Source: CAZUZD01 sp964624465 (GTDB lineage: Bacteria > Planctomycetota > Planctomycetia > Isosphaerales > Isosphaeraceae). From it: DNA of 18,470 bases. The position numbers and the translations under genes were made by a program. The stretch's first letter is position 1, and each line of letters begins with the position of its first letter. This document shows, in pieces, positions 5,642 through 12,789 of the stretch. The stretch is from the NCBI GenBank assembly GCA_964624465.1, contig CAZUZD010000103.1:1-18470 (forward strand), written 5' to 3'. The notes under the pieces were generated by a model. That model was not told the DNA's origin. It did not search any database and saw only the letters and a program-made list of their open reading frames with translations.

Positions 5642-8572
5642 GGTCGGGGCCGGGTCGGCCAGCAGGTTCTGGAGTTCGGCGGGGTCGACGGGCTTGACCA
5701 GGTGGCGGTTGAAGCCGGCCCGCTCCGATTGCCGCCGGTCGGCCTCCTGGCCCCAGCCGGTGACGGCGACGAGCAGGGTGCGCTCGAACTCCGGGCGCTG
5801 GCGGAGCCGGCGGGCGACCTCGAGGCCGTCCATGCCGGGCATGCGGATGTCGAGCAGCACGGCCTCGGGGAGGAACGTGTCGGCGGCCGAGAGGGCCGAG
5901 GGGCCGTCGTGGGCCACCCGCACCTCCTGGCCGTAGTGGCGCTCCAGGAGCCTGGCCAGGCTGACGGCGGCGTCGCGGTTGTCGTCGACGACCAGGATCC
6001 GGCGCCTGGGCAGGGAGCCGCCGCGCGCGGGCTGGTCGGACGCGGGCCGGCGGCTGGCGGGCTCTGTCTCGGGCAGGGCGGGCAGCCGGACCGTGAACTC
6101 GCAGCCGCGTCCCGGGCCGTCGCTGTGCACGGTGATGGTGCCGCCGTGCAGCTCGACCAGGGTGCGCGCCAGGCCCAGGCCGATGCCCAGGCCGCCCTGG
6201 GTGCGGCGCTCGGCGGGGTCGGCCTGGACGAACATGTCGAAGACGCGGGGCAGGAGCTCGGGGGTGATCCCGATGCCGGTGTCGCGCACCCGGACGACGG
6301 CCTGGTCGCCGTCGCGGGCAGAGGCCAGGGTGATCTGGCCGCCGGGCTCGGTGTACCGGGCGGCGTTGTTCAGGAGGTTCCAGAGCACCTGCTCGAGCCG
6401 GGTCGCGTCCCCCTCCAGCCAGACGGGGTTCTCGGGGGCCTGCACCTGGAGCTGGTGGCCCCGCTCGGCGATCGCGGGCCGGGCCGAGGCGACGGTGCGG
6501 CTGACGACGGCGGCGAGGTCGACGGGGGCCTTGCGGAGCTCGATCTTGCCGCTGCTGATGCGGGCCACGTCCATCAGGTCCTCGATGAGCCGCGCCAGGT
6601 GGGCGACCTGGCGATCGGCCATCGCCCGCTCCTCCTCGAACCGGTGGTCGGGGTCGCCGGCGGCGGCCATCAGGTGCAGGGCGTTGCGGATCGGCGCCAG
6701 CGGGTTGCGGAGCTCGTGGGCGAGGGTGGCCAGGAACTCGTCCTTCTTGCGGTCGGCCTCGCGGAGGGCCGCCTCCTGGCGGATCCGCTCGGAGACGTCG
6801 ACGGTGATGCCGTCGAAGCGGATCGGGTGGTCATCGACGTCGTAGTAGGCGCGGCCGATGGCGCGGATCCAGCGCGCGCGGCCGTCGAGGCCGATGGTGC
6901 GGTACTCGATGTCGAACTCGGCCCGCTCGTCGATGGCCGCGGCGATCGCCTGTCGGGTGCGGTCGCGGTCCTCAGGGGCCAGCCGCTCGTAGAAGACGTC
7001 GAGGGTGACCTCGGCGTCGGCGGGCAGGCCGAAGTGCTGTTTGCACTTGGCGTTCCAGAGCAGCAGTCCGAACGGCAGGTCGCAGTACCAGAGGCCGACC
7101 TCGCTGGAGTTGACCACCAGGTCGAGCCGGGCGCGGCTGAGCTCCAGCTCCTGCTCGGTGCGCTTCTGGACGGTCGAGTCGCGGAGGATCTTGAGCCAGC
7201 CGAGGACGCGGTCGCCGTCGCGCATCGGCATCAGCAGGCCGCTGGCCCAGAAGGTGGAGCCGTCCCGGCGGAGGTGCCAGCGCTCGTCCTCGGCGCGGCC
7301 GGTCTCGAGCGCGCGGCGGGCCTCGAGGCCGGGGACGCCGCGCTCGCGGTCCTCGGGCAGGAACAGGTCGTCGACCGGCCGGCCGAGGATCTCGGCCGGC
7401 TCGTAGCCGAAGATGGCGCGGGCGCCGGCGTTCCACGAGGTGATGTGGCTCTGGAGGTCGATGCTGAGGATGGCGTAGTCGGCGGCGCTCTCGACGATCA
7501 GGCGGAGGTGCTCCTCGCTGCGCTGCAGCGCCGCCTGGGCCTGGCGGCGCTCGGTGGCGTCGCGGAAGACCAGCACCACGCCCCCGATGGCCCCGTCGGG
7601 CCCGCGGATCGGCGCGGCGCTGTCCTCGATCGGCCGCTCCTGGCCGTCGCGGGCCACGAGCAGGGTGTGGTTGGCCAGCTCGACGACCCGGCCCTCGCGC
7701 AGCACCCGGTCGACCGGGTTCTCGACGGGGGCGCGGGTCGCCTCGTGGATCAGGCCGATGACGTCGGAGAGCGGCCGGCCGGTGGCCTCGGCGCTGGTCC
7801 AGCCGGTGAGGGACTCGGCCACGGGGTTCAGGAACCGGACCAGGCCGGTGGCGTCGGTGGCCACGACCCCGTCGGCGATGCTCGCCAGGGTGGTGCGAAG
7901 CCATTGCTCGCTCTGGCGGATCGCCGCCGCCGCCCGCCGGTGGGCCCACCCCTCGTGGGCCTGCAGCAGCGAGAGCCCCAGCAGCAGCAGCAGGGCGGCG
8001 CCGTTGACGATCGAGAACGACACGGAGGTCCGCCGCACCGCGGCCTCGACCGCCGCGGCCCGTTCCGCCATCAGCCCCTGCTCGACCTCGATCAGGACGG
8101 CGACGCTGCGGCGGACCTGGTCCATCCGCTCGCGGCCTCGCAGGGTCCGCACCAGCTCGAGCGCGGCCCCGGGGTCTCCAGCCTCGGAGAGCGCCAGCGT
8201 CTGCGCGATCAGCGCCAGCCGCGACGACGCCTCCTGCCGCAGCGCCGCGATCCGCGCCTGCTGCCCGGGGTTGTCCGCGGTCAGGCCCTGGAGCCGATCC
8301 AGCAACGGGTCGATCGCGCCGGTCGCCTGCCGGTACGGGGCCAGCTCCTCCAGGTCCCCGGTGAGCAGGTAACCCCGCTGGCCGAGCTCGGCGTCCTTGA
8401 GCGTCGAGATCGTCCGCTCCAGCAGCGTGACCACCTCGTGGGTGTGGTCGGTCCAGCGCTGGCTGGCGACGATCGTCGCCAGGTTGCGGAAAGTCACCAT
8501 ACCGTTGGCCACCAGCAGCGCCAGGAGCGTGAGGGAGCCCAGGCGAGAGGCGTTCGAGAGCTTGGCGCGCAT
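5633..8572 (-). CDS. Hybrid sensor histidine kinase (CHASE3, three PAS, HisKA, HATPase, REC)
   Basis: The 979-residue membrane sensor starts with a transmembrane helix (about 12-33), a CHASE3-type extracytoplasmic domain with ELGQRGYLLTG (62-72), and a second helix (about 186-203). Three PAS domains follow, near 221-343, 352-470 and 480-600. HisKA has phosphoacceptor His619 in LAHELRNPLAP. The ATPase domain shows WNLLNNAARYT (731-741), DTGIG (764-768) and GGLGIGLGL (793-801). A C-terminal receiver has DD at 863-864, Asp908 in LLDIRMPGMDG and Lys960. The start is the ATG just before the first helix; the frame stays open 519 bases further upstream, but that extension reads as low-complexity sequence without domains. 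The signal sensed and the downstream partner are unknown, and no response regulator gene lies beside it. Nearness to arsM may be accidental. Confidence 0.93.
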   Translation of the reverse strand: MRAKLSNASRLGSLTLLALLVANGMVTFRNLATIVASQRWTDHTHEVVTLLERTISTLKDAELGQRGYLLTGDLEELAPYRQATGAIDPLLDRLQGLTADNPGQQARIAALRQEASSRLALIAQTLALSEAGDPGAALELVRTLRGRERMDQVRRSVAVLIEVEQGLMAERAAAVEAAVRRTSVSFSIVNGAALLLLLGLSLLQAHEGWAHRRAAAAIRQSEQWLRTTLASIADGVVATDATGLVRFLNPVAESLTGWTSAEATGRPLSDVIGLIHEATRAPVENPVDRVLREGRVVELANHTLLVARDGQERPIEDSAAPIRGPDGAIGGVVLVFRDATERRQAQAALQRSEEHLRLIVESAADYAILSIDLQSHITSWNAGARAIFGYEPAEILGRPVDDLFLPEDRERGVPGLEARRALETGRAEDERWHLRRDGSTFWASGLLMPMRDGDRVLGWLKILRDSTVQKRTEQELELSRARLDLVVNSSEVGLWYCDLPFGLLLWNAKCKQHFGLPADAEVTLDVFYERLAPEDRDRTRQAIAAAIDERAEFDIEYRTIGLDGRARWIRAIGRAYYDVDDHPIRFDGITVDVSERIRQEAALREADRKKDEFLATLAHELRNPLAPIRNALHLMAAAGDPDHRFEEERAMADRQVAHLARLIEDLMDVARISSGKIELRKAPVDLAAVVSRTVASARPAIAERGHQLQVQAPENPVWLEGDATRLEQVLWNLLNNAARYTEPGGQITLASARDGDQAVVRVRDTGIGITPELLPRVFDMFVQADPAERRTQGGLGIGLGLARTLVELHGGTITVHSDGPGRGCEFTVRLPALPETEPASRRPASDQPARGGSLPRRRILVVDDNRDAAVSLARLLERHYGQEVRVAHDGPSALSAADTFLPEAVLLDIRMPGMDGLEVARRLRQRPEFERTLLVAVTGWGQEADRRQSERAGFNRHLVKPVDPAELQNLLADPAPTPA

Positions 8573-9094
8573 TCCAGGGTTCCGGGCGTTCCGGCCGCAT
8601 CCGGACTCCGACGATGGTCGGGCGGGGATGCCGGCTGGCCGCGCGGCCGGGGGGTTCCGACCCGCCGCGTGGGGTGGGTCCGCCTCCGGCCATCGGGGCC
8701 GATTCCGCGAACCACACCGCCCATGGTAAAGGAATTCAGATCCCGGTGCATCTGGAAGCGACCGAAGCCCTGGCTCCGGCACGTCCCGGCCGCAGCCTGC
8801 CAGCCGGCACCCGCGCCATTCGCGGTGATCGGTGCGGGGACGCTCCCCGGCGCGGCGCGCCCGGCCACGCTCTCGATGACGCCCGGCCGCGACGGGCCCG
8901 ATCCGGGGGAACGCCGGGGCGGCGGCGAGGCGGCACGATTGCCTCGATGGGGCCGGGCGCACCCAGTATAACAGCGGGGTCCCGGGTGAGCCGCCCGCCA
9001 GGCGCGGGGGGCTTCTGGAGCCGATCGGCCAGGGCGGCCGGCCGGCCCGCGCTCGCCCGGGCCTCCCCCACGTGCCCGCCCAGGACCCCACCCG
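8573..9094. other. Divergent intergenic region
   Basis: This 522-base stretch separates the divergent kinase and DUF1080 genes and should hold both promoters. The only AT-rich site of note is CAGTATAACAG (8964-8974), which can be read as TATAAC on the plus strand or TATACT on the minus strand. Neither reading has a convincing -35 box at 16-18 bases. Open frames through here are extensions of the flanking frames with no domain content. I see no RNA gene. Confidence 0.45.
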
Positions 9095-9844
9095 ATGACG
9101 ACCGCTGCCTCACGCCGCCTGCTCGCCGCCGTCGCGAGCGTCTGCCTGCTGCCGGCCCCCGCCCCTGCGCAGGACCCCGCGCCCGCCGCCGCCCCGGCCG
9201 CCCCGAAGGCCTTCATCAACGGCGAGGGGCCGGGCTGGCGCACCCTCGGCGCCGACGACTTCGCCCGGGTCAACTGCGACCCGGAGACCTGGACCTGGCA
9301 GGGCAGCCTGGTCAAGTGCTCGGGCCAGCCCGTCGGCGTGCTCCGCACGGCCAAGACCTACGGCAACTTCGAGCTGGTGGCCGAGTGGCGGCACCTGCAG
9401 AGCGGCGGCAACTCGGGTTTCTTCGTCTGGGCCAGCGACGAGGCGCTCAAGGGCATCAAGCCCGGCACCCTGCCCCGCGGCGGCATCGAGGTCCAGGTTC
9501 TCGACCACGGCTACACCGAGCAGTTCGAGAAGTCCTCCGGCAAGAAGGCCGACTGGTTCACGACCCACGGCGACATCTTCCCGGTCGGCAGCTCGAAGCT
9601 CAAGCCGTTCCCGCCGCTGTCGCCCGACGGCTCGCGGAGCTTCCCCCGCAAGCGGCTCAGCAAGGGGCTGAACCAGTGGAACCACTACTACGTGCGGGCG
9701 ATCAACGGGGAAATTCGCCTCTGGGTCAACGGCGAGGAGGTCTCCGGCGGCAACGGCGCCGAGCCCCGCAGCGGCTATCTCTGCCTCGAGTCGGAGGGCG
9801 CGCCCGTGGAGTTCCGGGACATCCGGATCCGCGAGCTGCCCTGA
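9095..9844 (+). CDS. Secreted DUF1080 / 3-keto-disaccharide hydrolase-type protein
   Basis: The 249-residue product begins with a signal peptide (RRLLAAVASVCLLPAPAPAQ, cleavage likely after AQ near residue 26). It continues as a single concanavalin-like beta-sandwich domain of the DUF1080 family, now often named 3-keto-disaccharide hydrolase. Typical features are W..F/L-G-DDF near the start, YGNFELVAEWR (about 89-99), GGNSGFFVW, IEVQVLDHG, LNQWNHYYVRAINGEIRLWVNGEEV, GYLCLES and the closing VEFRDIRIREL. The domain is abundant in planctomycetes and acts on carbohydrates outside the cytoplasm; the exact substrate cannot be read from the sequence. A weak AGGA lies nine bases before the ATG. It converges on the esterase/SMP-30 gene across a strong hairpin. 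Confidence 0.88.
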   Translation: MTTAASRRLLAAVASVCLLPAPAPAQDPAPAAAPAAPKAFINGEGPGWRTLGADDFARVNCDPETWTWQGSLVKCSGQPVGVLRTAKTYGNFELVAEWRHLQSGGNSGFFVWASDEALKGIKPGTLPRGGIEVQVLDHGYTEQFEKSSGKKADWFTTHGDIFPVGSSKLKPFPPLSPDGSRSFPRKRLSKGLNQWNHYYVRAINGEIRLWVNGEEVSGGNGAEPRSGYLCLESEGAPVEFRDIRIRELP

Positions 9845-9869
9845 TCTGATCCGACCCGAGGCGAGACGA

Positions 9870-9900
9870 CCGCGGCTCTGGGGAGGACTCAGAGCCGCGG
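9870..9900. terminator. Bidirectional terminator hairpin
   Basis: CCGCGGCTCTG (9870-9880) and CAGAGCCGCGG (9890-9900) form a perfect 11-bp stem around a nine-base loop. It lies 25 bases after the DUF1080 stop codon and includes the last codons of the opposite gene. Its symmetry and place between convergent genes suit termination in both directions. No T-run is present on either side. Confidence 0.65.
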
Positions 9901-11619
9901 CGCGGCCGGCTTGATCGGGGCCTCGAAGCTGTTCGCCCCCTTCACCTTCACCTTGCGGCGGTACACCTTGTCGCCGCTGGTGACGTACACGGTGTCGAAC
10001 TCGGGCCCGCCGAAGCAGACGTTCGACGCCTTGCCGTTGGGCAGCGGCAGGATGGCGTTCACCCGGCCGGCCTGGTCGCAGACCTGGAGGCCCATGCGGG
10101 TGGTGACCCAGAGCCGGCCGTCGCGGTCGGCCCGCAGGCCGTCGGCGCCGCTGTCGTCGGCGGTGTCGGGCACGTGCAGGTGGTAGTACTTCTGCTTGTG
10201 CAGGAGCGTGCCGTCGGGCTGCACCTGGTAGCTGTACACCCAGTGGCTGCGGCTGTCGGCCACGTAGAGCAGCGTCTGGTCAGGCGACAGGGTCACGCCG
10301 TTGGCGAACTTGAGGCCGGTGTCGACCTCGGTCTTGACGCCGTCCTTGCTGACGAAGAAGACCTTGCTGGGCGCGTTGCCGTCGGGCGCGGTGACGTAGA
10401 AGCCGCCATCGTGCCGCATGGCGATGTCGTTGCCGCGGATGCCCTCGGCGACCACCTTGCCATTCCTGTCGGCGTCATAGGCGATCACCTGCTCGGTGCC
10501 GCTGGCGACGCTGTAGAGCCGGCCGTCGGGGCCGTAAGACTGGCCGTTGCCGCGCTTCGAGTCGTCGAGGTACACGGTCGCCTTGCCGTCGGGTCCGACC
10601 TTGTACGTCTTGGAGGCGGGCACGTCGTTGAAGACGACCTCGCCCTTGGCGTTGGCGGCGGGACCCTCGGTGAACTGGTACCCCTCGCCGACGAGCTGCC
10701 AGTCCTCGCCGGGGATGACGATCTCCTGGAGCTGCGACGAGCCGGCGCCGGCCTGGATGGGAGCGGGCCAGCCCTTCCAGAGCCACTTCATGGCGTCGGG
10801 GAAGATCTGGGTGGCGTGGGCGCCGTTGTGGCCGCCCTCGCCCCAGGAGTGCTCGACCTCGTAGCCGGCGAACTTCAGGGACCGCTCCATCGCCTGGTTG
10901 GCCATCCACCAGTCGCCGCCGTAGATGTTCAGGTCGCCCGAGCCGTCCTCCAGGAACACGCGCAGGGGCCTGGGCTCGACCTTGCGGATCAGGGTCGGAT
11001 ACTCGTTGCCGCCGCGGAGGCCGACGTAGGTGCCGATGGCGCTGAAGACCCGCCGGAAGGCGTCGGGCCGCTCCCAGGCGGCGGTGAAGGCGGCGATGGC
11101 CCCGCTGCTGGCGCCGCCGATGGCGCGGTCGTTGCCGTCCTTCGAGAGCCGGATCGGGCGGCCGTCCTCGGTCTTGAGGGTCTCGACCTCGGGCAGCAGC
11201 TCGTCGAGCAGGAACCGGGCGTAGGCGTCGCCCAGGCCGTCGTACTCGTAGCTGCGGTTGAAGCGGTCCAGGGCCCCGTCGTTGGGGGCCTTCACGCGGC
11301 CGTGCATCACGAAGACGCCGATGGTCACCGGCATCTCGCCGCTGGCGATCAGCCGGTCGAAGACCGCCGGCGCGGCGTACTGCACGCCGTCCTGGTTCAC
11401 GTACAGGCAGGCGGGCTTCGCCGGGTCGTACTGCTTCGGGACGTAGACCCAGTACTCCCGGGTCGTGCCCGGGAAGACCTTGCTGGCGGCGAAGGTGTGC
11501 TTGGTGACCTCCCCCTTGGGCACGGCGCCCTCCTGGGCGCGGGCCGGGCGGGGGGCGAGCAGGGCGGCGATGGTCAGCGACCAGAGCGCAGCGGCGATCG
11601 GGCGGCGGTGTCGGCTCAC
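9889..11619 (-). CDS. Secreted esterase joined to SMP-30/gluconolactonase-like propeller
   Basis: With the GTG start at 11617-11619 the product has 576 residues and begins directly with a signal peptide (hydrophobic core, then ARAQE near residue 30). An upstream ATG at 11688 would bury this signal behind 23 residues. The first half is an alpha/beta-hydrolase of the enterochelin-esterase type: nucleophile motif GASSG (Ser171), acid in LEDGSGD (about Asp225), and GEGGHNGAH with His264. The second half is an SMP-30/lactonase six-bladed propeller, with probable metal ligands in FTEGP (Glu318), NGVTLSPD (Asn440) and SGADGLRAD (Asp493). The two domains may cleave an ester- or lactone-containing sugar substrate outside the cytoplasm; the substrate is unknown. 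It converges on the DUF1080 gene. Confidence 0.87.
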   Translation of the reverse strand: MSRHRRPIAAALWSLTIAALLAPRPARAQEGAVPKGEVTKHTFAASKVFPGTTREYWVYVPKQYDPAKPACLYVNQDGVQYAAPAVFDRLIASGEMPVTIGVFVMHGRVKAPNDGALDRFNRSYEYDGLGDAYARFLLDELLPEVETLKTEDGRPIRLSKDGNDRAIGGASSGAIAAFTAAWERPDAFRRVFSAIGTYVGLRGGNEYPTLIRKVEPRPLRVFLEDGSGDLNIYGGDWWMANQAMERSLKFAGYEVEHSWGEGGHNGAHATQIFPDAMKWLWKGWPAPIQAGAGSSQLQEIVIPGEDWQLVGEGYQFTEGPAANAKGEVVFNDVPASKTYKVGPDGKATVYLDDSKRGNGQSYGPDGRLYSVASGTEQVIAYDADRNGKVVAEGIRGNDIAMRHDGGFYVTAPDGNAPSKVFFVSKDGVKTEVDTGLKFANGVTLSPDQTLLYVADSRSHWVYSYQVQPDGTLLHKQKYYHLHVPDTADDSGADGLRADRDGRLWVTTRMGLQVCDQAGRVNAILPLPNGKASNVCFGGPEFDTVYVTSGDKVYRRKVKVKGANSFEAPIKPAAPRL

Positions 11620-11715
11620 GGGTGTGCCTCGGGGTGCGGATGCGGTGCGGTGCGGTGGGAGAGGGCTGGCCCCGGCGGGCCCCGACACCGGGGGCTCCCC
11701 GGCGCGGCGGGCGTC

Positions 11716-11721
11716 ATTCTA
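11716..11721 (-). promoter_or_regulatory. Candidate -10 box for the esterase/SMP-30 gene
   Basis: On the minus strand this reads TAGAAT, five of six matches to the bacterial -10 consensus and unusual in this GC-rich DNA. The expected -35 position (11739-11744) reads TAGGAC, a poor match, so an activator might be needed. Initiation here would give a leader of about 90 bases before the GTG at 11619. The 23-bp tandem repeats begin at this site and continue upstream. Confidence 0.35.
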
Positions 11722-11787
11722 GCGGGCCCCCGGGGTCGGTCCTAGCGGCCACCCGGGGTCGCTCCTGGCGGTCACCCGGGGCCGGGA
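11719..11787. repeat. Three tandem 23-bp repeats
   Basis: Units at 11719-11741, 11742-11764 and 11765-11787 share the pattern CTAGCGG, then a variable pair, then CACCCGGGG or a close variant, then TCG. Units one and two differ at only a few bases, and unit three at several. A degenerate fourth unit may follow to about 11810 (GCGGTGTCGCCCGGG). The array lies between the start regions of two divergent genes. Confidence 0.7.
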
Positions 11788-11994
11788 TCGGCGGTGTCGC
11801 CCGGGAAAAACCGGAGTCTGGCCGAAAATTCCAGGTCGTTGGCCCCGTTCAGCTTAGCTCGCCACTTCGAGGGGATGTGCGCCCCTTGCCGGTGACGAAA
11901 CGTCGGTCGCGGTGTAAGGTATGGGAGTCCGAAGTGGACGCATGCACCGGGAAGGAACCGGTCCAGTCGCGTCCAGTCCCGATGAGTTCCCAGG

Positions 11995-12318
11995 ATGTTT
12001 GCCGACGATTCCCGCCCCGGTCCCTCCGCCTTCAGCCCGGCCGCCACGGCCACCCTCCGCACGGACGGCGACCCTGCTCGCCTGGCCTTCGAGGTTCGCG
12101 ACCTGGCCCGCCAGATCCGCGACCTGCTCCAGACCGACGACGCCTGCTCGCGGGCCCGCTGGCTCGACGAGGCCGCCCGCCTGAACCGGCGGGTCGAGCG
12201 CCTCCGTAGCCAGGTGCGCCGCCACGGCCACCAGCCGCTGAGCGGCTGGCTCGACAGCGTCGCCGCCGAGCTCGAAGAGCGCCGCTGCGAGCTGCTCCGC
12301 CCGCCCGTCTCCGTCTGA
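11995..12318 (+). CDS. Small hypothetical protein, probably helical
   Basis: The 107-residue product is not recognised. Third codon positions are almost all G or C from codon 25 on, which supports real coding. After a disordered start of about 25 residues it reads as amphipathic helices rich in Arg, Leu, Asp and Glu (about 30-46, 52-76 and 82-103), such as RLNRRVERLRSQVRR (62-76) and AAELEERRCELL (90-101). No signal peptide or membrane segment is seen. No clear Shine-Dalgarno sequence precedes the ATG. It stands alone, divergent from the esterase gene and convergent with malQ far downstream. A small helical-bundle or coiled-coil protein is the most that can be said. Confidence 0.6.
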   Translation: MFADDSRPGPSAFSPAATATLRTDGDPARLAFEVRDLARQIRDLLQTDDACSRARWLDEAARLNRRVERLRSQVRRHGHQPLSGWLDSVAAELEERRCELLRPPVSV

Positions 12319-12382
12319 TCGCGACGCCGATGTCGTGACGTGACGAGACCGGCCCGGCCGGACTCGATGATTGGATCCACGA

Positions 12383-12410
12383 GGCCGACCCCGGACGATT
12401 GGGGTCGGCC
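12383..12410. terminator. Perfect hairpin after the small gene
   Basis: GGCCGACCCC (12383-12392) pairs perfectly with GGGGTCGGCC (12401-12410) around the eight-base loop GGACGATT. It lies 65 bases after the stop codon of the small gene. There is no T-run, so it is either a GC-rich terminator without a U-tract or an RNA-stabilising 3' structure. Confidence 0.5.
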
Positions 12411-12488
12411 GCTGGTCCATGCGCCCCCGGGCTTCGCCGGTCGTGTCCTCCCCCGTGACCGGTCAGTGGCCCCGGACCTGCCCTCTTG

Positions 12489-12728
12489 TAGGGCGGATCA
12501 GCGGAGCGTCATCCGCCGCGACGGTGCGGGCGCCGCTCGTCCATCGTGGTGGAGCGCGCCCCAACTGGCGGCGATCGAACCAAGCTGAGATCCTGCGGAT
12601 GTCGGTTGGATCGGCACCAGCGCAATCCATCACGACCGCTCGGTCGCGTGGGCGCACGCCCCGGCACCAGGGACTTGCGACCGCCCCTCCTCCGGTCGTG
12701 GCGGATGACGCTGCGCTGATCCGCCCTA
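12489..12728. repeat. Inverted pair of 28-30 bp REP-like repeats (240 bp element)
   Basis: The left arm (12489-12518) begins TAGGGCGGATCAGCGGAGCG and ends TCATCCGCCG. The right arm (12699-12728) is its reverse complement with two mismatches, and the inner 28 bases have one. About 180 bases separate the arms. The same left arm recurs without change at 16766-16795, again in an inverted pair. Each arm is itself partly palindromic, since GGCGGAT and ATCCGCC can pair. The layout matches REP doublets (REPINs) or a small non-coding mobile element; no transposase is present here. Confidence 0.75.
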
Positions 12729-12789
12729 CGAAACTGGACCCGCCGCCGCCGCGCCACTCGACGAGGCGCAAGCGGTCGCCTGGTCGCGC

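Larger units (their letters stand above)
11620..11994. other. Divergent intergenic region with tandem repeat
   Basis: This 375-base stretch separates the esterase/SMP-30 gene from the small gene at 11995. It holds three tandem 23-bp repeats (11719-11787) and a candidate minus-strand -10 box at 11716-11721. From about 11800 onward it is less GC-rich, with A-runs near 11806-11810. No coding frame with domain content is visible. Confidence 0.5.
12319..12789. other. Convergent intergenic region with REP-like doublet
   Basis: This 471-base stretch lies between the 3' ends of the small gene at 11995 and malQ. It contains a perfect 10-bp hairpin at 12383-12410 and an inverted pair of REP-like repeats spanning 12489-12728. 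The frames that cross it translate repeat sequence and show no protein domain. Confidence 0.6.

Noticed and set aside
5702..8971. A 1089-codon open frame on the plus strand opposite the sensor kinase
   Set aside because: It is antisense to a kinase with every expected domain. Its translation is Gly/Ala/Val/Asp-rich without motifs, the usual result of strong third-position GC on the opposite strand.
8573..9091. A longer start for the sensor kinase, adding 173 residues
   Set aside because: The extension is Arg/Pro/Gly-rich without domains and would bury the first transmembrane helix. The ATG at 8572 places that helix at the N-terminus.
10174..11745. A 523-codon plus-strand frame opposite the esterase/SMP-30 gene
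   Set aside because: It is an antisense shadow of a two-domain protein with intact active-site motifs.
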